From assembly GCA_019648995.1 (NCBI GenBank), contig BLXT01006926.1:1939589-1984010 (forward strand): a stretch of DNA of 44,422 nucleotides. The letters run 5' to 3'. This DNA is from Plakobranchus ocellatus (taxonomy: Eukaryota > Mollusca > Gastropoda > Plakobranchidae). The stretch's first letter is position 1, and every line of letters begins with the position of its first letter. Below are positions 1 to 12,900 of this stretch, one piece after another. The position numbers and the translations under genes are program-made. The notes beneath the pieces are model-generated. The model did no database searches, had not been told where the DNA came from, and was given only the letters and a program-made list of their open reading frames with translations.

Positions 1-766
1 TTTTTTTGAAAAGCTGGGTGGAATTGCTCTTGCTAATCTCCTGTTGCTGGTAAAATTGGGGTGTGTCTTATTAGTGTAATTTGTTTAGACTTTCTGTCTC
101 CCTAAGCACTATGTTCTGTCCTTCACACTTGATTTTAAGTGGCCACATCTAATTCAACAATGGACTCATATATAGGATGAGAATCTTTGCATCCTCAGTA
201 ATACTGTTAAATTTACCAACTGCCATTCTTGAAAAGGCTTCTCTTTGTTTTTTGTTTTTTTTCGTTGTTGGGTGATTTGCATTCATTCGCTAGAATTTTT
301 ATTCTTTTGAAATCTGTCTTGTGCTCAAGTAATATATATGAGATTCATTGAGTTTGTCATTACTTTCTGCAAAAATACTGCCGTCACTGAGTAGTTTAAA
401 TAGTATCTTATGCCTTGCACTAGATGCTCTTGTGTTTGATCCATTACTGGCCTTTGTCATGTACTGTAACCCCAGCACAAGGGTCTATTGGGTACTCAGG
501 TTTCCCCAAATGCCTCCCAGGGCAGGTAGAGTTCAGGAAATAATATTCAAAATAAGACTTATGCCTGTTTCAGATAGAAAAGCAATTGATGTGAAATGTC
601 TTTGTTGAACAATTACAATTAGCTGTGGCATGTATCTGATGTTTAAAACTCTTTTAAGCACATGCAAAATGATGCACATATATATAAATATATATATCTC
701 ACCGAGTTTTTACAATTTCATAGCGTATCTTTAATTAATTTTTTTTTTCTTTTTAAATTTTGGCAG
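1..766 (+). other. VPS54 intron, 3' part
   Basis: No exon was recognised here. The 86-residue open frame at 348-608 has no family resemblance and no need for a place in VPS54. AT-rich, ending in a T-rich tract before the acceptor at 766. Confidence 0.7.
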
Positions 767-904
767 CTTTTCATGTCTGCCCATTTTAGTTTGGAGAATC
801 CTGATGTGTTCAACACTGTATTTCCATGGAGTCAAATTGAAGGCTCAAAAGGGTCCTCTGGCCAAGGTGATCAAAGGCAGTCTTCAAAACTACTTCAAGA
901 AAAG
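767..904 (+). CDS. VPS54: VPS54 exon 1 of the visible set
   Basis: Phase 0 to 0, 46 codons, beginning LFMSAHFSLENPDVFNTVF and ending SSKLLQEK. Acceptor TTTGGCAG, donor GTAAAT. The ENPDxFNxVxPWS motif is the family landmark that places this in VPS54. Confidence 0.93.
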
Positions 905-3900
905 GTAAATGATTTGAGGCATTTTTCATATGTATTAAGACCAGCCCTGATGAATGTTGTATATGCTATTTTGAAAAAAAAACTTCTTTTGTATGCTATT
1001 TCTATGAACTTTAAATCTTTATAGCTTGGCCCAGAATCAATATAGCTGACCCAATTTTCACCATTCAAAGCCTTTTTGATATAGTATCAAACTATATCAC
1101 ATGTATAAAAAGTTCAAAATTTGACTTCCAACTCATTTGGGTTTTTTAAAAAAAAATGTAAGGTTATGTAACCTCTCAAAGATCATCAGTATTTCCTGTG
1201 TGCAATATATTGAAGTTTAGTTATGGCTGCTTCCTTTGAAAAATTTTATTCGTTATAGAATAAGCAATTTTCTTGAATTCAAATTTTTTTTCTCCCTTAT
1301 TAGTTGAGTCATTACTTGGATATTGTGGAGGTTCGAATAGCAAGGCAGATCTCTCAAAAATCCGATGCATTTTTTCATGCTATGGCATCGCATGACGAGT
1401 TGCAGGAGAAACTGAATCACACAGTTTGTTGCATCAAACGCCTCAGGTGTGTGTAACAAACATAGAATGAAAAAGATGAAGCTGTTTGTTTTTGAAAGGG
1501 ATATTTAATATTATTTCAGATAAATATTTGATTACAATCAAAGATGTATGTTGCAAGATCACCAAAAGGCATATTTTTGATGGTTCTAAGCTAGGTGTTA
1601 TGAAAGGCAAAGAAGGACTGATAAATAATCATATGCATATCATCATGAATCATATATTACAATTTAAAGGAGGTTTTATTTTACTGTTTTTGTTCATTTT
1701 TAGCTTGCGATGATGATGGTTTGAAAGTTTTATCATCTATATTTTTAGTATCACTGATTTATCAAGTCATTTACTGTTCTGTAGCTGTTTTTCAAAAAAG
1801 GGAAAAAATACAAGCATAGCCATTTCGCAGGAAGTTTTATGCCACAGAGTAATTCTAACCTTGCTTAACTTAAAAGCGTAACATGTACTTCTGAAAGGAG
1901 ACAAATGCTGTTTTCTTTTTGAGTGATTGCTATGGTTATTTTCTGATACTTGAATGGTAATCTGTAAATAATGTTAATATTGCTGTTATCTACGTTGTTG
2001 CTATTATTATTATTACAATGATCTGTGTTCATGCCATTATTATTAAAGGGAATGCATCAATGTTGTGAATGAAAAAATGGCTAAGGAATCATTGAAGGTC
2101 CTCAAGCTTTCCCGCACTAGAGCAAATTACATGGCACTATTCAACAAGGTGAGTGAATTTCACACTCATGGTTCATAGGATTGCTTGAGAGCTATTCATT
2201 TGAGATGGTCCCCCGTTTTCCATTAAAATTGTCAGAATGTGTACAAGCTATTGAGCTATAACGCGTAGATTAAGTTATGAGCGTTTAAGCTGCAAAACTG
2301 GAATGTTATGAAAAATAGAAACCTATGTTTTGGGCACTGATTCCTAGAGTCTAGATGAAAATCTAGATCAAGGGGTCTTTAAACTAGATCTCATCTAAGA
2401 CATTCTTAAGCATCTAGATCTATCCTGCTTATTTAGGCTAGGTATCTGATTCTTTCCATGTGGTAAGAACTTTTAAAAGAAGGTCTAGACCAGATCCAGA
2501 TATAGATGTAAAACTTGTTTGCAATTCAAATAAATTAAGCCATAAACACTGATAAAAAAAAAGGAAAATTTGTAAATTGCTGTATTTGGTCTGTATTAAT
2601 CTATAAATCAAAAGCTAAGTCTGTGATTGTTTTCATAGTATGTAATTTGTCTTGTACCTTTGTAAAAAAAAAAAAAAACATTCATCCTTTAAAGCTGTTT
2701 TTATCAATTTTTTTACACTCCTTACATGATACGATACCATTTCTCAGGAACAAGGATATGACAGATAGAACCTCCGTACAAAAAACAAATAATTAAATAG
2801 AGTCTGTAGAATGGCACTACATAGCTATCTGATCCTTGCAGATGGTTTTTGAACCTTCCAGCACTTATATCAGACTTGCATTTTGTTCCAAGAATCTTTC
2901 TTATGAATACTCATATCCATTAAATTTGTACTTAAAGTAACATTCTGATGTTATGTCTTACTCTCTTAGTTATCCCTATAAATTGTTCCATATAGTATCA
3001 TTTTAATCCTCTGGAACCTTTTTTCCAAGCAAAATGCATTGATATCATAGTCAGTTGTGGTAATATTTTATTGTTCATTTGTGTTACATTTTATCACCTG
3101 ATCATAATTTTTTTTTTGTTTGTTTGATTCATTGGTTTGTCTACAGCTGAAAATAATGGCTTCAATTCATGAAACACAACCTACTATCCAGCGACTTCTG
3201 TCCAACAATGAGTTTATAGGATCATTGGACTTAATTTCTACATCTCAAGATGTACTGACTAAAGACTTGGCAGGAATTCACAGTTTCAAGTAAGTTTTAT
3301 TATAAAATGTTAATAATGGTTTTGGGCCATAAGTTTTTGTCAGGTTTGAAATGTGAAATCTTGCTTTACCCATTTATCTGCTGCATTTACCTGCTAAGTT
3401 GTTTTTGTTTACCTACATAACAGCAGCTTTATAGAAATGCTTTTTATGTCGTCTTTTCTAGGCATCTAGGTTCGCAACTTGCAGAGATGGAGGTTTTAAT
3501 TGATAAGATGTTGCAAGCAGATTTTAGCCGCTCTGTGACAAGTGAGCTGAATAGACCAGTGTCTGACAAAATGCTACTAGCTGAAGAGGTTTGTATATAT
3601 GTATAACTCTTATGGTTTTGGAAGTTTCTGCCTTTCCCCTAAATGACGTAGTAATGATAAGGATAATTACAGTATGTACATTGTAATGCCCTTCACATAT
3701 TATTTTGGTCAAAGACATTTTAATATTTGCTTTTCCCTGAACTACTTGTGGGGTCAAATTCATCCCTTTAAGAACGATGTAATTAGATTAATTTGTCTTA
3801 TTTGGCTGAGAGGTATTGGGGTGATGCACAGAAATCATCATGTAGGAATAGAATGAAAATATCTTTTTTAATAATGATCTACATCTCAGGATTGTATCTC

Positions 3901-6900
3901 CTTTGTTTTTTGTTTTTTTTTAAGTAGCATTTTTGTGTACTCAACATTCATGTGGTTGAGGAAGGTAAGTTGATAGATATAGGAGAAAAGAGTTATTAAT
4001 TTTTTTTTTTTTTATTTTACTGTAAGCCTAGTTTTAGGTTTTTGTTGTGTTTTTGTGTTTTTAATTTTTTTTTTTAAGCATGAAAAACTGACCTTGCATA
4101 ACTTTTTTTTCAAGGAGAGGCTTGTTTCCATCCTTTTCGGCATGTTGCGACAACATAAATTCAATTTTGTAGATGTATATCGTGAGGAAGCCTTCACAGC
4201 AATCAAGGCTATTGTGAAGCAGGTATAAATATTATTTATTCAAAACTATATGCTTTCATTTCTAAGCAATATCAGGAAAGAATAATCCTGCCTAAGGATA
4301 TTCATAAATATCTGCAGAAAAATTTAAAAATCGTAATATTAGGACCATCTTAATGACTTATACAAACCAATTAGTTTTTTACTCTATGCAGTTTGTCTAT
4401 TATTTAGTCGGCTGAATTGCTGAATTTTAACCTATTAAGGTTAAACAGAAAGAGCATTTTATTTTCATTTGTAAAAATTAATATCATTCATATTTAATAT
4501 ATGCAGGTCTTTTGCAATAGCAATGATTGATTTTCTGATTTGTCATTATACATTATAAAAGATAACAATCCTATTAGTGTCAATGGTTTTGCTCTCCTCT
4601 TTTCTTTTGCAGACAGTGGTGGAAGCTGTTGCAGTTGCTGAGGATATTGACACTGAAAACGCTACAAGGTTAGTTGCGTGGTGTATTAGAATTCATCGTA
4701 CTCGATAAACGTTCATTGGGAATATGGAAAGCAAAAGATGCAGTTACAGCTATACCAGAAGTATTCTGAAAAAAGACATAAATATATAGATGTGTAACAG
4801 GAATTGACCAGGATGTATCTGGGCACAGAAATGAAAGATAACTGATAGTATTGGCATAGGTTTTGTTGTTGTGTTTTTTATTATTTTTATTATTTTCCCT
4901 TTTTACCTAGCAGATTTTAGGACCATTATATATAAAAAGATTAACATCTGTAATTGTGAGAATGCATCATTAAGTTAATAAATATCCCTAAGAAATATTG
5001 ATAAATTTTATCATGACATTCTGTGGAAAATATCAGAGTTAGACATAACAAAATAGAAACTGAAAAAAAAAAAGGGTAGGGAGTCTGAAAAAAAACCTAT
5101 ATTTAAAATGTTTAATTTTGTAAGTTAATGGTCGTTTTTGTTCTCTTCAGCTTAGCAGACCAAATGAGATTACTCAACTATTCCCAGTGGATGGATTTGT
5201 TACAGACTGCTTTCATAAATATTATGGTCCTGCTTAATAGGACAAAGGTAAGATGGCATTAGGCTCGCAATTCACTCTTTGTCATGTGATGTAAAGAGTA
5301 GAAATTAGTCTGCTTAGAATTTTTTCACCCAAAACAGTTATTTCCTTATAGAGAATCAGAGAGTTTTACTTGAGTAAATGTTAAGTAAGCAAAATAAATT
5401 ACTTCTGCCCCCTACATTATTCTTTCTGCCATATTTTCATAGAAGATAGATTTTCTGGTTTATTTCTAATGTTATTGATTTTTAAATTTTGTCATCACTA
5501 ACCTGAAGGTGTACATTTGTATTAATCCAATTAAGCTTAATAGTTTTATAACCAAATTCTTGATGACTTTCCTACTTATTTTCCAGGCTTTTTATGGAGT
5601 AGTATCTGATGTGGTGGGTATCGCTGCAGGCAAGACCAAAGCCCCAACAACCATGTCCCCATCAGAGAATGGTCACGAACTCAGTGAAGCGGAACATTTG
5701 CATGTCTCAGTGTGAGTGAAGCATGTAATAGAACTAGGGAGCTGTCTTTCCCCATGGCTTCTTAGCCGTTATTGCAGAGAAGTTTTTGATAAGGATGAAC
5801 ATTCTTATAAAATTTAATCCGTTGAGGATTTGATCAGAATGTAATTTAGTAAAAATATTTTTGAAATTTTTTTGCTAACATATTCTGCTACATGGAAATG
5901 TGACATAGGATAAGTTTAACATATAAAAATGAGTTACTAGTGCACGCTGTTATGTGTTATATTCATATCTGTTTGCCCATAAAAAAAGCAAGCCTGCCTA
6001 ACATGTGGGCCTATGTGATTTATACTTCATTTTGACTGCTACCAGGTAATAATAATTGAAAAAATATCAAGACATTAAAAAAGCATTTTAGTGAAAAGAT
6101 TCTCTTCTTGTGCTCAATAGATTTTTATGTGTCTTTTTCTGTTAATATTTTGTGTGAGTAGAAGTGACGATGTAGATGTGATGATTTCTGAGGCCGAGTT
6201 TGAGAAAGTCCAAACAGGACTGAAGGAGATGCTGAGTGCCATCTGTGACTATGCCCATGATCGTTGTGTCAAAGTTATGTCAGCAAGGGCCAAGGTAACT
6301 TTTTTTAAAATTGATTTAGTAATTCTAACCATATTGTTGTTGAATCACTCACTTTTTAATGAAACTTGTTAATGAAATATAGAAAAATACAGGCATAGCA
6401 CTCTTGGAAACAGTTAAATTACTTAAAGAATCCAGTTGATGTGATGATAATAAAAAATAGGAAAAGCAATTCCAACCTCAGGTGATTGAAGCAAAAAATA
6501 AATAACACAGTAGTCCATTAAAACATTTGCCTTTATTATGGTTTCATTAGAAACAAATTTATGTTTCTCAGGATGGATTTTTAGAGCGATTGTCATCAGC
6601 CGAGTTTGTCAGTCTGTCCAGGGAGATTGAAGCATTTGTGGCTGATACAGAGCTTGTGTGTGGCAGGAAAAGTATGTCACTGAGAGGAGTCCTTCAGGCT
6701 CAAGTATGTTATTCTTAATTTCTTTACCATCTGTAGCTTTTTTCCTCAGTAATATTTGTTCAGACATTTTCTTTTGCCCACTGAAGTACTTTAAAATGTA
6801 TTTAACATTGGTGATGATGTATTTAATTTCATAAAGGACAAAGAAAAAACTCAGTGAACTCAAAAGATGTTTAAGATTTTTTAAATCTTTCAATTTTAGT

Positions 6901-9900
6901 ATTGGCATTTTTGTTATTTCAGGCCAACAAGTTTGTAGCAAGGTTCCATGAAGAAAGGAAAACCAAACTAAGGTATGAATGGTAGTAACTGTTTGAAAAA
7001 AAAATCTGATTCTTTATACCCTTACAGGAATTGAATATAATTTAACTATAGAGTTTTCCCATCTTTCTTAGGTCGGCAACTTGGAGTTTCGAAAATGGCA
7101 GCAATTTGATACCTTTTAAGGAGTGTAGGACAGTAGGTGAATCTAAGCCTGAAATAAAATTTTAAAAAATCATTTTTGTGATAGAAAGACTATCAATCAT
7201 ATATGGTTGACATGGTAAGCTCACATTGTTTGTTGGCTATTTGGAATTTCATAGTTATCTTGCAAGCAAAAAACTAAACAGTGGGTTGTAGGATCATTTG
7301 ATTGGAAGAGACACTCATAAACAGCAGAAGACCTAAGTATTGACAACTTTTTTGTGGGATCCTTTTTGTAATTATTTTTATTTTTAGCTACATAAAGGAA
7401 TTATAACAAATGCAATTTTTTTTTGCCATGCAAAATCTTTATAAATTAAAAAGAAGTAAATGATTTTTAAATTGTGTTAAATTTTGTTGCCATATACAAG
7501 AGAGATCCATGTGCAAAATCTCAAATAAATTGATTTTAAAAAATAGAATGGTTTTGAAGTCGGAAATAAACTAACAAATATAAAAAGAAACTATCATCAC
7601 TTTTGCTTAATAGCTTTTTAAATGCAGTGAGTGACTGTTTTGAACTATAAAATGACACTTAGCTAAATTATTCTGCAGTACGAATAATACTCTGCCCTTG
7701 GGGAATTAAAAACATCGTCTTATGTATTGCATTATACTATACTTATTTAAAGCACAGAATGTTCCACCTAAAAGGAAAATTTGGCATTGCAGGTCAAATT
7801 TGAAAATTTGATTCCATAATGATTATGCATCATTGTTCTTCACTAGCTTTTACTATTTCAGTATTTTACATAAGCCAAAAGATGACATTGAACATCTTAT
7901 TATGTAACTAATGTTTCCAGGCAATCCTCTTAGGTTCGTTTCTTTTTTTTTTTTATTATGATAATTTATTGAAGATTTGAAGAAGGAAAAACAAGGAATG
8001 GTGCTATAGTTGCAAGATGGTAGTGAAAAGTTACAGGTCTCATAATTTTACTTAGACTTATTTCCCCTATTTCTCAAAATCAGTTTTTGAAATTTGTCAA
8101 TCAATATGAATATTTTTGCTTTTGGCTGAGAAAAGATCAATAAATTATTTGAATTTTTTTAATCTATTTTTTTTTTTATGTTCACCTTTCAAAGCCTGAT
8201 CTTAGACAATGAAAGATGGAAACAAGCTGATGTACCAGCAGAATTTCAGGATATGGTGAATCATATTGTCAGTTCAGGTATGATATTCTGGGATGTTAAC
8301 ATGTATGTATACATTTATAATAAATGATATTTTAAGCTCTACTGAAGAAATAGTACAGAGTTAAAAATGGATGATTATTTTTCACTCTTCACTTTGCAAT
8401 TTTTTAAAACACTGTTGCGTTTCACTTTCCATAATATATCATTTTTCTCTAAATCTGCAGGCAACTTGACTCTCCCAGAAAAACGCTCTGACTCTGGTAA
8501 GATGCATTTGTTTATTTTTAAATACATTGGATTTTATATTGACATATATCCTGCTTCATATGAAGTTGATAATTATAAGGGAAGAAATTTTTCTCTTTTT
8601 TTCCTCCAGTTCTTCCTTTCTTAGTCTCACCTTCTTTTCGCCTATCATGTGAAATGACAAATGGTTTTTTATGGCATTATTTTGGGTTCATTCATCGTCA
8701 ACATTTAGCAAAATATTTTTTTTCCTTACAATTTATCACTTTTCAGAAAAATATTTGGCACTTTTTCATAAAGGACCAATACATTGCATAGCCACTTGTT
8801 AACTGCAGTAGATATAAACATAAGCTTAGTTGTATGGCAAACTGCTTCTTTCACTGTCCACAGAGAGCAAACCCACAGAGTGTTTGAAAGTTGGTGAAGA
8901 GGAATTTGCTGTTGTGGGGTAAGAAAATGAAATCAGATTGTTAAGGAATGATTTTGAGGGGTTACATTTAAATATGAAGTAACTCAATTGATGACAAATT
9001 CAAGCCAAAAGCTAACGTGGGGGCAGATTTAAAAATACAAGGGGTGAAATTTTTTTTTTTTCTGTTTCTTTAAAATAGATTCATTTTTCTTTAAAGCATT
9101 TGCATGCAAAAATTTTGAGACAAATAATGTCTGAATCTTTTTGGTTAACATTGCAGTTGTTTATTAGATGTGGATGTTTGGAACCAACGTACCTTAAGTT
9201 TTGTCTTGTAGTGTCTATCACAAGGATCCTTTTGGGTTTTTGTTAAAAACCGATTTTATACTCTAGATTGCAATTCTACTATAGCTTAATGAAGCAGTAT
9301 CGTATATAGACTTGACACTATCAATACCGCACATCAGTCAGCTAAGTCAGCATTTTTAAGGATGTTAGTTGTATTGCTTTTCCCCTTAAAGTTGAAGGAT
9401 TTTGAGAAACAAAACTGTTGTTAGTTTCTATTGCCACCAAGTGTTTTTTGTTTCTAACTATCTCGAGACCAGTGCAGTTGAATCACAAGCCATATTTGAG
9501 TCATTGAAATAACTAAAATTTCCATTCTGTGAGCTTTGCATGGGTAAAAACTAGACAGTTCTGTCAGTTCTATTTCTATATAAGAGTTACACATTGTTTT
9601 TCTTTTCTTCTCTTTTTTAGAGCCATTTTGAAGAAGGAAAGGTGTATTTTCAATGCTTTTTACACTAAAGTGTCATTTGTGAAATCTGACTGATTGGGAC
9701 TGATCTTAAAGAGTCAGATCATTATCTTCTCTTTCCATATCCCCTTTTTTTTTTCTGGCCTTGGGAGAAATTGGTACTACATTGATAAAGCAAAGTTGCA
9801 CTGGAAAACTTTTTATGCAGGTTAAAGTATGCCATAGATGCATAGCCTAACAAAGGCTATTTAATACACATTTTTTTTTTGTAGCCTTGCAGATTTTACA

Positions 9901-12900
9901 ACCAAAACTATCATTTATTTACCAAGAGTAACATCAAGGTGAATTGTGAATAAATAATCACGCCTACAAATCTGAGAGTTTACAGAAAATGAGGGTAAAT
10001 AGTGATATACTTATATAGACACATATATATTTTTTTTTTTATTTAAAGAATTTAATATTATTTACCTCAAAGTTATGGACATTTCTTGCTTACAATATAT
10101 ATGAAGCCTGCTATCAAACAATTTGTCACATTGCTTCAAATTTGGGCTCAATCTTGTGAATCAGTTTTGTACTATCATCACACAATAAGAAATTTTGTAA
10201 GCATAATGGATCTAAGAAATATGATTTAATATAATTGTTTATTCTAAAATCACTCTCAGCTGGTATGAAAAATGTATCAAAAACTGCTACACTCACCTTA
10301 ATTTTGTGAGAGAAATGTGTTATGGACTATCAACAGTTTATATAATGAACAAATTTTTCCTGCAGTAAAATGTGTCATTTTATGATCATACTACGCTATT
10401 CACTTTATGCATCTACTATTTATTTCTCTTTATTGGACTTTCATTTTCAGATTTGAAAAAAAAAAAAATTTATTTAATTGTCCTTCATACATTTAAACTG
10501 ATGGTTTGAGCATGTTCATTTTTTCCTGTGTTTAGGATGCTTCTAAAATGTCTTGAACATGTCGTTTGTCACAAATAGCTTTGTGCTGTTCAGCTATGTC
10601 TGTGACAAGTAGTTCTTTGAAATAGACAAAAGAAAAGAAATCACTGCAAGTCTTGCCAAAAACTGGAAAAAAAAATTTATTTGAATGAAAAATAATTTTA
10701 GAACAGAAAGGTAACTTTCCAAGGTTCTAAAGACATATAAATTCCCTGACGTTGGCAGTTACCTCTTAGGGATCCCGATAAAAATCCCTTGGCCTTCTTT
10801 TCACACCCAGCAACTACAGCTTCCAGAAAATACTAGATATGTAATAGTCAGGATATTTAGTTCAGTATCACACAAACAATTTATGTCAGAAAAGAATAGG
10901 AATTACTTCCTTATTTAAACAATGTGAGCTAAAAATATTGAGCAATTAAATACTCTCAAAGTTTTTAGTGGCATCCCAAACTTAACTGGTCTCAAGGCTA
11001 CAATCCACCAACTTTCTGTAAACAATGTTACGCTTTTGAAAATCTTGTAGATATACCTAGATCTAAAATAGGTAAACAAAGGTAAAAATAATGATAACAG
11101 CACTATTAGACTAAAATAGGCCTATCCAAGGCTGATTTAAAATTGTATGGAATATTACAAGTAAGCAAGGCTACATAATAGATCAGCTGTAAAGAGTCCA
11201 GATATTGACTCAATTTGCAGAAAATTTATCATATGGTTTATCATTATTCTGTACTGCAAGCAACTTTTGTTCACTTTGGTTTTTTTTTTATGTCTGTAAA
11301 CCAGTATCTTTTTTTTTATTTATGAGGCCATTTCCAAATATTTTTTGGGTGACTTCTCCATTATTGCCCTTACTTCTTCTAGAACTGTGCTGATGCTAAT
11401 CAAGATGATGATGGAATATTGTCAATGTGTGGTGGACATTCCTTCTGCTACACCTGACCTTCTCACTAGGCTTATAGATCTGCTCAAGGTAAACACGTTT
11501 TTTCACTTTTTTTTTTCTTTAGTTCAAAAGGATAATGAAATAAGTAATAGAATATATTTCAGAAATCAGTCATTATACATTTTTTAAATTGAATTGTGTG
11601 CTTTACCATGGCCTGAGAATGTGAGGCTGTATGAAAGCTGGTGGTAAAACTTGAGCCAGGGAGTTTATTTGCAGATGAAATTTCTCATCTTGAAGCAGCC
11701 AAAATACTTAAAGCATGAAACTGGGTCATGACAAAGAAAAAAGAGCCCATTTAAGAATGACAGTAAATTAACAAAGGGGAAAAGAAACATATTTAAAATT
11801 TATCATTTTACCGTAAAGATGGTTTTTGTAACATAAAAAAAAATAAAGAAAGAAATCTCAACCATGACTTTGAATTGGAAAAAATGTTTAGCATTTTTAA
11901 TAGATTTTGTTGATAGCAACCATTTGAGACAAAAAAACAATTTACCTCTTTCCCTATTTTATATAGGAGAAAGAGCATGAAGTAAGCTGTCTTGTATTGG
12001 CAGATTATGGAATGTTGATTTGTCTTACCGCCTACGAAGTATTATTTGTGCTGATTTTTAAAATAACATTTTTGGTCATGCAGATGTTTAACTCAAGAAC
12101 ATGTCAGCTTTTGATTGGAGCAGGAGCTCGGCAGATGGTTGGCCTCAAGACCATTTCTACCAAAAATTTAGGTACAAATCTTTAATATTTCATGTACATT
12201 GACTTTACATGCACCATTATTTTGTTGTATTTTTTAGATAGATTTACTAAGATTCTTAAATGGTATGTAAAGACTGAAGATAAATCTTGAAATTTTTATT
12301 GAATGAAAGAATGTTAAAATCTTTTTAATTCCTGGAATTCTTATAACAATGAAACTAATGTATTGGGCAAATTTTTAAATTTTTTTATCTTTATGTTTTT
12401 CTTAAAGACAGTACCAGCTCTGAGATGGGAACAGTTTTAAGAGAAAATTTGAAATGAAATTTTAAAAATTGCAAAAAAGTACCAAATCCCCCTTTTTTTT
12501 TTTTTGGTATCACAGATGAGGACTTTAAATAATGATGGCAGGCATATCAAATCTTTGAAATGGCTTTTTTGTCAAAAGGGATCTCAGAGCTTTGATATGG
12601 GTGCCATTGAAATAGTAGTAAAAACTGTACACTGTAGTAGAAATATTCCTAAAACTATTGAATTTGGTGGAGTTATTATTTCATGATTTTCCTAGAGCAA
12701 CAATTACATCATGAAATTTTTTTTGTATCATATTTTTTTGAGCTTTCCTATCTTTCTTTGCTCTGCAGCTTTGGCATCTAGATGCTTGCAACTGGTTGTG
12801 CATTTCATACCACAAGTGAAAAACCATTTTGAGAAAACATTGCCATCTAAGAATTCCAATATGCTTAAAAATTTTGAAAAAATTGTGAAGGTGAGTTTTT

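Noticed and set aside
348..608. Possible upstream VPS54 exon
   Set aside because: The reading (CNPSTRVYWVLRFPQ) does not match the expected VPS54 sequence before the ENPDVFN motif.
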